A stretch of 64,000 nt of DNA, taken from the NCBI RefSeq assembly GCF_000367525.1, contig NZ_HF570956.1, forward strand, positions 935,675 to 999,674. Reading direction: 5' to 3'. Of the stretch, positions 25,600 to 34,067 are shown in pieces. Under the pieces are notes generated by a model. It was not told the DNA's origin. It ran no database searches and was given only the letters and a program-made list of their open reading frames with translations. Source of the stretch: Phycicoccus elongatus Lp2. Its GTDB lineage: Bacteria > Actinomycetota > Actinomycetes > Actinomycetales > Dermatophilaceae. How positions within the stretch are numbered: position 1 is the first letter of the stretch; the number at the start of each line of letters is the position of its first letter. Position numbers and translations under genes: made by a program.

Positions 25600-26541
25600 T
25601 CACTGCTCACCGCTCCCGATGAGGTGGTGCCGTCGGGCCCAGAGGTAGGCGCCACCGGCCACGAGCAGGTCAATGACCACCGACAGGAAGCGGTGCACGA
25701 CGACGACGGCGGTGGCCGCCGCGGTCGACGTGAAGGGAGCCAGCATGAGGACGAGCAACCCGTCGCGGACACCGAATCCGGCGGGAACGAGCACCGAGAA
25801 CATGCCGATCGCGGCCGCGAGGCAGAACCCGCAGACGGCCGCGAGGAAGAGCGTGCGTCCCTCGACGTCGGGAGCCAGTCCGGCGGCCAGCACCCAGGCC
25901 GCGGCACCCATCGCGACCCAGGCGCCGACGAAGAACACGACGGTGGTGGCCAGCGCACGCGCACTGAGCGGCTGCGGCAACGGCTGGCGACCGAGCAGGC
26001 GCAGCCCTCGGTCGAGCAGTGCATTGAGCAGCCGCGGCCAGAGCACGACGACGGCGAGCAGGATGGCCAGGACGACCCACCAGGGCGAGACGGCGTCCTC
26101 CGGGGCGCGCCGCAGCAGCAGCGGCACCGCAGGAAGGCCGACGAGGGTGCCGGTGAGGGCAGCGAGCGCGATGTTGAGGAGCCCGGCCACGCCCAGCGTG
26201 CGGCGAGGGACACCCAGGCGCCCGCCCATGTCCGCCTGCACGGCGATGCTCCAGAGCGAGCCGGGGAGATACTTGCCCAGTTGTCCGACGAAGAAGACAC
26301 TCGCGCTGGACGGCAACGGCAAGGGCGTGCCGAGGTCGGCGAGCAGAACCCGCCAGCCCACGAGCGTCAGCCAGGGCGCGACGAGGGCGAGCAGGAAGGC
26401 ACCACCCAGGGATATCCAGGAGAGCCGGGCCAACTCTGGCGCCACCTTGTCCCAATTGCCCTGCAGCGCAACGAAGATCGCGACGAGCACGAGGAGGCCG
26501 ACGACGATCCGCGCGCCGTCGAGCAGTCGCTGCCTGGTCAC
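25600..26541 (-). CDS. Flippase-like membrane protein (LPG synthase TM domain family)
   Basis: 313 residues with about eight hydrophobic segments, including IVVGLLVLVAIFVALQG at the N terminus and WVVLAILLAVVVLWPRLL. Family signature VGQLGKYLPGSLWSIAVQAD lies near residue 88; YL.PG.....G is characteristic of this family (UPF0104/AglD-like). Some members move lipid-linked sugars or modify lipids; none of that is proven here. It lies between the methyltransferase and a glycosyltransferase on the same strand, suggesting a shared glycan pathway. Confidence 0.85.
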   Translation of the reverse strand: MTRQRLLDGARIVVGLLVLVAIFVALQGNWDKVAPELARLSWISLGGAFLLALVAPWLTLVGWRVLLADLGTPLPLPSSASVFFVGQLGKYLPGSLWSIAVQADMGGRLGVPRRTLGVAGLLNIALAALTGTLVGLPAVPLLLRRAPEDAVSPWWVVLAILLAVVVLWPRLLNALLDRGLRLLGRQPLPQPLSARALATTVVFFVGAWVAMGAAAWVLAAGLAPDVEGRTLFLAAVCGFCLAAAIGMFSVLVPAGFGVRDGLLVLMLAPFTSTAAATAVVVVHRFLSVVIDLLVAGGAYLWARRHHLIGSGEQ

Positions 26542-26550
26542 CGGTCTCGC

Positions 26551-28476
26551 CTATCGCCGACGGAAGGTCAGCCGCAGGATCCCGTATGCCGCGGGGTCGC
26601 CTCCCGCGACCGCGCCCCCGTCGCGACGCATGCGGCGCATGAGGTCACCGTCCAGGTCGCCGACGAGCACCAGGCCGAGGTCGCCGGCGCGTGCCAGGAC
26701 ACCCCGGATGTCGGCCGGGGTGAGCGCCCACTCGGGGTCGCCCTCTCCGAGCGGCAGGGTGATGACGAGCAGGCCGCCGGAACGCAGTGCCCACGAGGCC
26801 TGACCGAGGGCATGGTCGATGTCGTCGGCCGCGCACCCACCGGGATGGAGGCGGGTGATGACGTCCAGGCTCGCGGTGTCGACGTCGAGGACCTCGACCG
26901 AGGTCCGCCGACCGGTCAACTCCAGCTCGACCGGGGCGAAGCCCAGCGCCCGCACCCAACGCGACAGCGGGCTCTTGGTGCCGGACTCGTCGACGATGAC
27001 GGCGTCGCGGCGCCCATCGCCGTCGGTGATCCGCACGATGGCGGCCAGGGCACCGAGCGCCGCCCAGGCAGCCACCGCGTCGGCGCACTTGGGGAGCCCG
27101 AGGTCGGCAGCGGACTGCCGTGCGTCGACGGCGTCGCTGTCCAGGGTGAGGACGTCGGACGGTCGGATCCAGTCGGGGAAGTCGGTGGGACGCAGCGCCA
27201 GGACCGGCGTCGACCGCAGCCGAGCGCGCAGTCCGGCGACCTGGTTGCGCACCCGCCCGCCGATGCTGTTGGCCGGTGGTGGGACCGGCCGGTCACCGAT
27301 CGCGTCCGATTCGGCACTGGCCAAGGCCTCGAGCGCGCCGACATAGTGCGCCCAGGGCCCCGACTCGTCGAGGGGACGCACGCTGGAACGCAACTGCGCG
27401 GCATACGAAGGGTCGGCGAGGCGGGTCAGGGCGGCGGTGAGGGCCGGCACGTCGCCGGGTGGCACGAGCAGGCCGTCGACCTCGTCGCGGACCTGCTCGG
27501 CGAAGGTGCCGACCGACGACGCGATGACGGGCAGGCCGTGGCGGCGGGCGAGCAGGACGTTCTGGGACGCCGTGGCATCGCGGTAGGTGAGGGCCAGGAC
27601 GTCGTGCCGGGCGAGCAACTCGGGGATCCGGTCGGCGGGGACATATCCCCCGTGGACCTCGACCCGGTCCTTGAGCCGTGGGTCGCGCGCCAACTCCTTG
27701 ACGGTGCGGCCGGCGTCTCCCCACATCTCACCGGCGACCGTGACGGTGACGTCCGGAACCTCCTTGGCGGCCTCGAGCAGCAGGTCGACGCCCTTGTAGT
27801 CACGCACGATGCCCAGGGCAAGGATGCGAGTGCGCCCGTCCCCGGGCACGGCGGTGATCGCCGGGCCACCGGGCAGATGGGGTGGCAGGTCGAGTTCGCG
27901 GACGTGCCGTGCCCCCAGCTCGGTGGCCAGTCGGGCCTGCGCGTCGCTGTGGACGACGACCGAGTCGACCCGCGAGAAGAAGGCGGTGAGCAGTTGGCGG
28001 TCGCCGGGGCGGGCCTCGTGCGGCAGGACGTTGTGCGCGATGACGATCGTGCGCGGGCCGATGCCGGTCGCATTCGTGCGGGCGGCGCCTGCGGCCCGCA
28101 GCAGTGCCAGGTGGGCCGGGATGACCGGTGGGATGACGTGCACGACGATGATCGCGTCCATGTCGGCCAGCCGGCGACCGGTGCGGATCCAGGTGTCCGG
28201 ACGCGCCCAGGACAGCGCGCGAATGGTGCGCGGGAAGGGCTCGACATCGGGAGCGCCCCCGGGCACGGCCTGCTCTCCCGGGTAGATCAGGCTCGGGTAG
28301 AGATGGCTCCACGACACCAGGGTGACGTCGTGCCCGGCGTCGGCGAGTTCGTGCGCCAAGGTGGTCGTGTGGGACGCCACGCCACCCTTGTAGGGATGGC
28401 TGGGTCCGACCACCGCGATCTTGAGCGCAGCGGGCGATGTGAGATCCCGCCCGCCGATGACGTTGTCAGACACCAT
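26551..28476 (-). CDS. GT4 glycosyltransferase fused to a methyltransferase-like C-terminal domain
   Basis: 641 residues. Residues about 15-400 form a GT-B glycosyltransferase: IAVVGPSHPYKGGVASHTTT, ILALGIVRDYKGVDLLLEAA, and DVLALTYRDATASQNVLLAR with GLPVIASSVGTFAE (family-4 donor site). From about 450 a second region shows SVEVLDVDTASLDVITRL, HALGQASWALRSGGLLVITLP and ADIRGVLARAGDLGLVLVGD, resembling the second half of a class I methyltransferase; a clear SAM-binding GxGxG is not seen. ATG 28476 overlaps the upstream GT2 gene by 11 bases. Confidence 0.8.
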   Translation of the reverse strand: MVSDNVIGGRDLTSPAALKIAVVGPSHPYKGGVASHTTTLAHELADAGHDVTLVSWSHLYPSLIYPGEQAVPGGAPDVEPFPRTIRALSWARPDTWIRTGRRLADMDAIIVVHVIPPVIPAHLALLRAAGAARTNATGIGPRTIVIAHNVLPHEARPGDRQLLTAFFSRVDSVVVHSDAQARLATELGARHVRELDLPPHLPGGPAITAVPGDGRTRILALGIVRDYKGVDLLLEAAKEVPDVTVTVAGEMWGDAGRTVKELARDPRLKDRVEVHGGYVPADRIPELLARHDVLALTYRDATASQNVLLARRHGLPVIASSVGTFAEQVRDEVDGLLVPPGDVPALTAALTRLADPSYAAQLRSSVRPLDESGPWAHYVGALEALASAESDAIGDRPVPPPANSIGGRVRNQVAGLRARLRSTPVLALRPTDFPDWIRPSDVLTLDSDAVDARQSAADLGLPKCADAVAAWAALGALAAIVRITDGDGRRDAVIVDESGTKSPLSRWVRALGFAPVELELTGRRTSVEVLDVDTASLDVITRLHPGGCAADDIDHALGQASWALRSGGLLVITLPLGEGDPEWALTPADIRGVLARAGDLGLVLVGDLDGDLMRRMRRDGGAVAGGDPAAYGILRLTFRRR

Positions 28477-29485
28477 CTCTCGATCTCACGACGAGGTCGG
28501 ACAGCAGGGCGAGGGAGCCGATCATCACGCCACTGACGACGAGGAGCACCGTGTTGGCGGGGAAGTAGAAGGGGTGACGCACCATGTCGACCACGCCCTT
28601 GACGACGCCGAGGAGGATCAGCCAGATGGCCGGCGGCATGAGGACCTTGAGGGGGTCGAAGTACATGACCATCCGCAGCACCTGGAGGATGTAGCGGTAG
28701 GCATCGGAGACGAAGTGGAACTTGCTCGTCCCGGCTCGCTTGGCATAGGTGGTCTCGACGTACTTGATGTCGTGCTGGTTGGACAGGAAGGCGATCGTGA
28801 TCGTCGTGACGCACGAGAAGCCGGCCGGGAGCAACCGCAGGTAGGGCAGCGCCACCTCGCGGCGGAAGGCCCGCAGCCCACTGTTGAGGTCGGGGATCTT
28901 GGTCTTGGTCAGCCATTCGGCGACCTTGCGGATGAACCACTTGGCGGGGACCCGGGCCCACTTGTGGGTACCCTCCTCGGTGGTCCGCGCCCCCACGACC
29001 TGGTCATAGGTCGCGTCGTCGCGCAGGATGCGGACCAGGTCCGGGATCTTCTCGTTCTCGTAGGTCATGTCCGCATCGGTCCACACGACGACCTCGCCGC
29101 GGGCCTGCTGGGTGCCGATCCGGCGGGCCGTGCCGGAGCCACCGTTGCGCCGGAAGGGCAGGATGCGCAGGTGGGCGTAACGCTGGGCCGCATCGCGCAG
29201 CACCGCGAGCGTGTCGTCGGTGCTCGCGTCGTCGATGCAGAGCACCTCATAACTGAACTCGCTGGCGTTCATCGTCGCCGTGATGCGCTCGATCTCCTTG
29301 AGCACGTGGGCGCCCTCGTTGTAGCAGGGCAGCACGATTGTCACGTAGGGCGCCGGTCCCGCGCCGGCGGGCCCGTCCTCGATGGGGTATGCCGCGTGCC
29401 CGGCGTGGCGGGAGATCGCACCGTAGTGGGGGCTGGTGCTGGGCGGGGTGACCGGAATCAACTCGGTCTCGGCGTGCTCGTTCAT
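28466..29485 (-). CDS. GT2 polyprenyl-phosphate-type glycosyltransferase
   Basis: 339 residues. GT2 motifs: VTIVLPCYNEGAHVLKEIERI, VLCIDDASTDDTLAVL, VVVWTDADMTYENEKIPDLV (DxD-like), LNSGLRAFRREVALPYLRLL. Two C-terminal hydrophobic segments (about 283-302 and 311-330) resemble DPM1/ArnC-like transferases that load a polyprenyl phosphate with a sugar. First gene of the run down to 24790; ATG 29485 is preceded by TAGGCT at eight bases. Confidence 0.9.
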   Translation of the reverse strand: MNEHAETELIPVTPPSTSPHYGAISRHAGHAAYPIEDGPAGAGPAPYVTIVLPCYNEGAHVLKEIERITATMNASEFSYEVLCIDDASTDDTLAVLRDAAQRYAHLRILPFRRNGGSGTARRIGTQQARGEVVVWTDADMTYENEKIPDLVRILRDDATYDQVVGARTTEEGTHKWARVPAKWFIRKVAEWLTKTKIPDLNSGLRAFRREVALPYLRLLPAGFSCVTTITIAFLSNQHDIKYVETTYAKRAGTSKFHFVSDAYRYILQVLRMVMYFDPLKVLMPPAIWLILLGVVKGVVDMVRHPFYFPANTVLLVVSGVMIGSLALLSDLVVRSRDGV

Positions 29486-29493
29486 CGCCGTCG

Positions 29494-29499
29494 AGCCTA
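29494..29499 (-). promoter_or_regulatory. -10 box TAGGCT upstream of the GT2 operon
   Basis: TAGGCT on the minus strand ends eight bases before ATG 29485, a likely leaderless promoter of the four-gene glycan operon. Confidence 0.45.
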
Positions 29500-29526
29500 C
29501 CCGCGCGATGTGAGAGCGTAGGTCCC

Positions 29527-30327
29527 ATGGCCGGCCTGTCGACCGACGCGATCCTCACCCTGCTCCAGGAGGTGGCCGCCGACCTCATCACTTCGCGCTT
29601 CCGGTCCCTGACCGAGCACCAGGTCATGGAGAAGAACCCCGGGGACCTGGTCACCGTGGCCGACCGGGAGGCGGAGGTGGCGATCACGGCGGCGTTGACC
29701 GCGGCATACCCCGACGTCGTCGTGCTCGGTGAGGAGGCGCACAGCGCCGACCCGAGCCTGCTCGAGCGCTACCTCGCCGCCGACCACACCTTCACCGTGG
29801 ACCCCGTGGATGGGACCAAGAACTTCGTCGAGGGCTCGCCCGACCATGCCGTCATGGTCGCCGAGTCGCGCGCAGACGAGACGGTGCGCGCGTGGATCTG
29901 GCAGCCGGAGCACGAGGTGGCGTGGGTGGCCGAGCGCGGTGCAGGGGTGTGGCGCAACGGCACCCGCGTGGTGCGGACCCCGCTCCGGGACGTGTCAGCA
30001 GCTCTGGGCGCGACGTCGACCTGGGCGCTGCGCGGCAAGCAACTGGGCCACCTGCCGACCATGCGCCTGTCCTGGGTCTGCTGCGGCGTGGACTACCCGC
30101 ACCTGCTCGACGGCGACTGCGACTACATCATCTACACCCGGAGCAACGCCTGGGATCACCTCCCCGGCACCCTCATGGTCGCCGAGGCCGGTGGGGCCTT
30201 CGGGCAGGCCGACGGCTCGCCCTACACCCGCCGCTCGGACGTGCGCGGCCTGGTCGTGGCCGCCGACCCGCAGACATATGCCATGGTGCAGCCGCTCGCG
30301 CAGGAGGCACTCACGCGGTCTCGCTGA
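29527..30327 (+). CDS. Inositol-phosphate phosphatase family enzyme
   Basis: 266 residues. Metal-binding motif 1 is VLGEEAHSAD (E-E), motif 2 is FTVDPVDGTKNFVEGSPDHAVM (D-P-x-D-G-T) and motif 3 is SNAWDHLPGTLMVAEAGG (W-D), all intact. It is a Mg-dependent, Li-sensitive-type sugar-phosphate phosphatase; inositol-1-P, histidinol-P or another substrate cannot be told apart from sequence alone. ATG 29527 has no clear ribosome site. Confidence 0.9.
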   Translation: MAGLSTDAILTLLQEVAADLITSRFRSLTEHQVMEKNPGDLVTVADREAEVAITAALTAAYPDVVVLGEEAHSADPSLLERYLAADHTFTVDPVDGTKNFVEGSPDHAVMVAESRADETVRAWIWQPEHEVAWVAERGAGVWRNGTRVVRTPLRDVSAALGATSTWALRGKQLGHLPTMRLSWVCCGVDYPHLLDGDCDYIIYTRSNAWDHLPGTLMVAEAGGAFGQADGSPYTRRSDVRGLVVAADPQTYAMVQPLAQEALTRSR

Positions 30328-30342
30328 CGTGGCCGCGTGGGA

Positions 30343-32505
30343 TCAGGGCCTGGCGAGGCGGACCACGAGGGCCAGCGGATCGAGGTGGCTGGGTCGGCGC
30401 TCGAGAGCATGTTCGCTCTCCTGGACCGTCTGGTCGACGATCGTCATCCACTCCCCCAGTCCCGAGACAGCGCTGCTCTGGTCATCGTCCGCCGACAGGT
30501 AGACGAGCCTTCCGCCCGCTGCCGCAACGCTTCCCCGCACCTGCTGGGCGGCCGCCACCAGTGCCGCCTGGTCTCGGCGCAGAGCAGGACTGGTCGCCAG
30601 GGACGCATTCCCACACTGGCCCCTCACGACCTGCACCCACTCGTTCGCCGCCCGCGCGTCGACCATGAGCACGACATCGCGGGGCTGAAGTGCCGCGCAC
30701 ACCTGCTCCACGGCCGTCAATGAACCCGCCTCGACTCGCGCACTTGCGAGCGGCCACGTCGCGAGGGTGGTCGGCACGACCATTCCGACCGCCGCAAGGG
30801 CAGCGACCGCCCGCCCGACCCCCCGACCCCCCAGTCGAGTGAGGAGAACATGCGGTATGCCGTGGGGCTGAGACGGCGTGTTCTCCTCACTCGACGTGGG
30901 GGCTGGGGGCGTTGGCGACAGTATGGGCACGGATCCAGCGGCGAGGTGGCGGATCGACGCGAGGGCGAGGAGCAGGACCAGCGGGATGGCGATGACGAGG
31001 CGACGCTCGGCCCACGGATGGTCCGGTGTGATCCCCGGCCGCCAGAGCGTCATCAGGGTCGATCCGAGGGCCACCAGCAGGGGCCACGACCAGGGCGGCA
31101 GGTCCTGCGCGGCAACCCATCGCGTGGTCGCATGATGCACGAGCCAGACCAGGGCCAGGGCGGCGAGCACCAAGGAGATCGGACCGAGCCACCAGTTCAG
31201 CCAATCGACACTCTGCTCGGCATAGGTGCGGGCCCCGTCGACCGGCAGTCCCTGCCGGGTCTGCATGCCGGCGACATAGCGCGCCCCCGGGTCGTTCGGG
31301 TCCTGACGGGCCGTCATCCAGAGCGGTCTGGAGGCCAGCCCGATGAGGACCAGGGCGGTCAGGCCGCCGACGGCGCGTGGGAGGCGCGCGGCATACCACG
31401 GGGGCAGGCGGGCGCCACGACGCTGCCACCACAACCCGCCGAGCATGACCAGTGCGACGGCGACTCCGATGGCGAGCAGCGGCAGCAGGCTCCCGGCAAT
31501 GTCGCCGAGGTAGCGAGGCGACAGTCGTAGGCCGGCCAGCAGGCCGACCCCTGTCGACACACCGACGCCGACGAGCAGGGGTCGCGCCCACACCCGTCGC
31601 TGGGCCGCCGCCAGCCCCACGACGATCAGCAGGAGGATCGCCTCGCGCAGGCCGTCGATGCGCACCAAGGTGGTGCCGCCGACGAGCAGTCCGGCGAGGA
31701 GTGCGTGGCGACGCGCACGGGCGTCATCGGCGCTGGCGGCAAGGCTCAGGGCGAGGAAGCCGCCACCCAGGGTGAGCATCGACAGTGGCTCGGAATAGGT
31801 CGAACGCGAGAGGTGCAGGATCGGGAAGGCCACTGCGGTGACCCCCGCCGCCATGGCTCCCCACCAGGCACCGAGGAATCGGGCAGCCAGCAGGCCAATC
31901 GCCAACAGCCCGAATGCTCCCGCGATTCCCGGCAGCCAGAACGCTGTCCGCGGACCGCCGACCCAGATCCCCAGCCCATAGGTCGCGGCCGGACCGATGA
32001 CGAACTGCGGCTGGATCGCCGGGTGGTCCACCCCACCGACCGCGTAGAAGGCCGGACTCGCCAGGGTGATTCCGGGCAACTCCAGGACTCGGGAGCCCCC
32101 GAGGATGTCGGCGTCGACCGGCACGACCCGCGAGCCGGTCGTGGCGAGCGAGATCGCCGCCTGGAGATTGCTCGCCGAGTCGCGCCGCGGGAGGACCTGC
32201 TCGGCGTGCGTGGTTCCTGCCCAGACGGCGAAGGCCACGCAGATCGCGACCAGCACCCCGGTGGCGGCGTTGTTCCGGATTGCCGCGGTTGGCCCCCGCC
32301 GGGAACAACCGCGGCAATCCGGAACAACGCCGACAAGGAGCCAGGAGCCGACCGCGAACAGCAGGGTGGCGGGGACGACGAGCCAGACCCTCCACCACCC
32401 GGCGGCTGCCAGGACGACGGACAGCGCACAGTGCGCGACCAGCCACAGGCCCGCGGTGACGACGAGGCGCTCCAGGCGCGCGGGCGCGCTCGCTGTCGTC
32501 TCCAC
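30343..32505 (-). CDS. GT39-like polytopic membrane protein carrying two inverted repeats
   Basis: 720 residues with about eleven to thirteen hydrophobic segments. The first extracellular loop holds the acidic pair PRRDSASNLQAAISLATTGS, as in lipid-sugar-dependent GT-C (GT39/PMT-like) enzymes. The C-terminal 150 residues are soluble. Two large inverted repeats are translated within it: 32265-32332 (residues about 58-80, SRRGPTAAIRNNAA) and 30834-30895 (residues about 537-557, SSEENTPSQPHGIP). They fall in loops. GTG 32505 is preceded by TACCGT. Substrate unknown. Confidence 0.75.
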   Translation of the reverse strand: METTASAPARLERLVVTAGLWLVAHCALSVVLAAAGWWRVWLVVPATLLFAVGSWLLVGVVPDCRGCSRRGPTAAIRNNAATGVLVAICVAFAVWAGTTHAEQVLPRRDSASNLQAAISLATTGSRVVPVDADILGGSRVLELPGITLASPAFYAVGGVDHPAIQPQFVIGPAATYGLGIWVGGPRTAFWLPGIAGAFGLLAIGLLAARFLGAWWGAMAAGVTAVAFPILHLSRSTYSEPLSMLTLGGGFLALSLAASADDARARRHALLAGLLVGGTTLVRIDGLREAILLLIVVGLAAAQRRVWARPLLVGVGVSTGVGLLAGLRLSPRYLGDIAGSLLPLLAIGVAVALVMLGGLWWQRRGARLPPWYAARLPRAVGGLTALVLIGLASRPLWMTARQDPNDPGARYVAGMQTRQGLPVDGARTYAEQSVDWLNWWLGPISLVLAALALVWLVHHATTRWVAAQDLPPWSWPLLVALGSTLMTLWRPGITPDHPWAERRLVIAIPLVLLLALASIRHLAAGSVPILSPTPPAPTSSEENTPSQPHGIPHVLLTRLGGRGVGRAVAALAAVGMVVPTTLATWPLASARVEAGSLTAVEQVCAALQPRDVVLMVDARAANEWVQVVRGQCGNASLATSPALRRDQAALVAAAQQVRGSVAAAGGRLVYLSADDDQSSAVSGLGEWMTIVDQTVQESEHALERRPSHLDPLALVVRLARP
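30834..30895. repeat. In-gene inverted repeat, 17-base perfect arms
   Basis: Arms 30834-30850 (GTCGAGTGAGGAGAACA) and 30879-30895 are perfect complements around a 28-base loop that contains a GTATGCCG word. The element lies within the reading frame of the GT39-like gene and is translated without a stop. Confidence 0.85.
32265..32332. repeat. In-gene inverted repeat, 27-base perfect arms
   Basis: Arms 32265-32291 and 32306-32332 are perfect 27-base complements (core TTCCGGATTGCCGCGG) with a 14-base loop. It lies in the first part of the same GT39-like gene and keeps the frame open. A hairpin this strong inside an mRNA is unusual. Confidence 0.9.
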
Positions 32506-32512
32506 CCGCCCA

Positions 32513-32518
32513 ACGGTA
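32513..32518 (-). promoter_or_regulatory. -10 box TACCGT, leaderless start at 32505
   Basis: TACCGT on the minus strand, seven bases before GTG 32505; it overlaps a GTATGCCG word (32516). Confidence 0.5.
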
Positions 32519-32533
32519 TGCCGCGTGCTCGCC

Positions 32534-32539
32534 TACGGT
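32534..32539 (+). promoter_or_regulatory. -10 box TACGGT, leaderless start at 32546
   Basis: TACGGT, six bases before GTG 32546. Only 15 bases separate it from the divergent box of the gene at 32505. Confidence 0.5.
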
Positions 32540-32545
32540 GGGCAG

Positions 32546-33271
32546 GTGCCCCTCCCAGCCGACGTCCTGCCCACGCTCCTGCGCCTCGATCCGGGCGCAC
32601 CCCGGATCACCTGCTACGACGACACCGGCGGCCCGACCCACGGCGAGCGCATCGAACTGAGCGCCAAGGTCCTGGCGAACTGGGTCGCCAAGGCCGCCAA
32701 CCTGCTCCAGGACGAGTTCGACGTGAGCGGCGGCACGAGCGTGCGGCTCGCGCTGCCGGCCCATTGGCGCACGGCCTACTGGGCCCTGGCGTGCTGGTCG
32801 GTGGGCGCGACCGTCCTGCTCGGCACTCCCGAGGAGACAGCCGATCCCGATGACCTCGCCCTGACCGTCACCGACGACCCCGTGCTGGCCGCCACCGCCG
32901 ATCCCGCCGTCCTCGTCACCCTGGCCGGGCTGGCCCGCTCCGCCCCGACGCCACCACCGGTCGGGGTGCTCGACGAGGCCAGGGAACTGGCCACCTTCCC
33001 GGACGTCTTCACCGCCTGGGACGAACCCGATCCCGGCGGGGCCGCGCTCGTCACGGGACTCGGCACCGCGGCATACCGAGACCTGGTGGGCCCGGCGGGC
33101 GCCGACCGCACCCACCTGCTCGACCCCGACCCCGAGACCTTCCTGCGCACCGCTCTCGACACCTGGGCCGCCGGCGGCTCGGTCGTCCTGACCCGAGGTG
33201 TGCCCGACGACCACACCCTCACCCGGCGCATGGCGGCAGAGCACGTCACCGCCGCCTGGCCCACCCGATAG
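32546..33271 (+). CDS. TIGR03089 family protein
   Basis: 241 residues. The sequence resembles the N-terminal half of an AMP-binding (adenylate-forming) enzyme, e.g. ITCYDDTGGPTHGERIELSAKVLANWVAKAANLL and TSVRLALPAHWRTAYWALACWSVGA, but the P-loop, the YGxTE region and the C-terminal domain are absent. This matches TIGR03089, an actinobacterial family of unknown function often beside LCP and glycan genes. The TAG stop forms part of the promoter of the next gene. Confidence 0.85.
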   Translation: MPLPADVLPTLLRLDPGAPRITCYDDTGGPTHGERIELSAKVLANWVAKAANLLQDEFDVSGGTSVRLALPAHWRTAYWALACWSVGATVLLGTPEETADPDDLALTVTDDPVLAATADPAVLVTLAGLARSAPTPPPVGVLDEARELATFPDVFTAWDEPDPGGAALVTGLGTAAYRDLVGPAGADRTHLLDPDPETFLRTALDTWAAGGSVVLTRGVPDDHTLTRRMAAEHVTAAWPTR

Positions 33272-33274
33272 GGT
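33269..33274 (+). promoter_or_regulatory. -10 box TAGGGT, leaderless start at 33281
   Basis: TAGGGT, six bases before ATG 33281. Its first three bases are the TAG stop of the preceding gene. Confidence 0.5.
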
Positions 33275-33280
33275 CGCCTC

Positions 33281-34064
33281 ATGGACAAGGTCGTCTCCTC
33301 GGCAGCCGATGCCGTGTCCGACATCCCCGACGGCGCCACCCTGGCCGTCGGCGGGTTCGGTCTCTGCGGCATCCCGTCGGTGCTCATCCAGGCCCTGCAC
33401 GACAAGGGGGTGATCGACCTCGAGGTCGCCTCCAACAACTGCGGCGTCGACGACTGGGGGTTGGGAATCCTGTTGGCGGACAAAAGGATTCGTCGGATGA
33501 TCTCGTCCTACGTCGGGGAGAACAAGGAGTTCGCCAGGCAGTACCTCTCGGGTGAGCTCGAGGTCGAGCTGACCCCCCAGGGCACCTTGGCCGAGCGACT
33601 GCGCGCCGGCGGCGCCGGCATTCCGGCCTTCTTCACGATCACCGGTTCGGGTACGCAGATCGCCGACGGCGGACTGCCGTGGCGGGCGGTATGCCGCGGA
33701 CGGCTCGGTTGCCGTCGCCTCACCGAAGAAGCAGGTCCAGACCTTCGAGGTCGACGGGGTCGCGCGTGACTACGTGCTCGAGGAGGCGATCCGCGCCGAC
33801 TTCGGCCTGGTGCGGGCGTGGAAGGGCGATCGTCACGGCAACCTGGTCTTCAACAAGTCCAGCCGCAACTTCAACCCGCTGTGCGCGATGTCGGGAAAGG
33901 TCACCATCGCCGAGGTCGAGGAACTCGTCGAGCCGGGCGAACTCGACCCGGACTCGATCCACCTGCCGGGCATCTATGTGCAGCGTGTGGTCCCCCTCAC
34001 GCCCGAACAGGCCCGGGACAAGCGGATCGAGCGACGCACCGTCCGCGCGAGGGAAGGGGCCTGA
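33281..34064 (+). pseudogene. scoA: 3-oxoacid CoA-transferase subunit A, frameshifted
   Basis: The N-terminal part (33281 to about 33686) reads as subunit [65 protein letters not shown], ending GLPWR. The frame is then lost. The correct continuation, [20 protein letters not shown] and on to the stop at 34064, is in the +1 frame. The junction reads TGGCGGGCGGTATGCC, as if GCGG were tandemly duplicated beside a GTATGCCG word (33689). It would act with subunit B to move CoA between succinyl-CoA and 3-oxoacids. It is either a real inactivation or a sequencing error. Confidence 0.85.
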
Positions 34065-34067
34065 GCC

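Noticed and set aside
32066..32545. Upstream extension of the TIGR03089 gene
   Set aside because: It would run antisense through the GT39-like gene; GTG 32546 with TACGGT six bases upstream is the better start.
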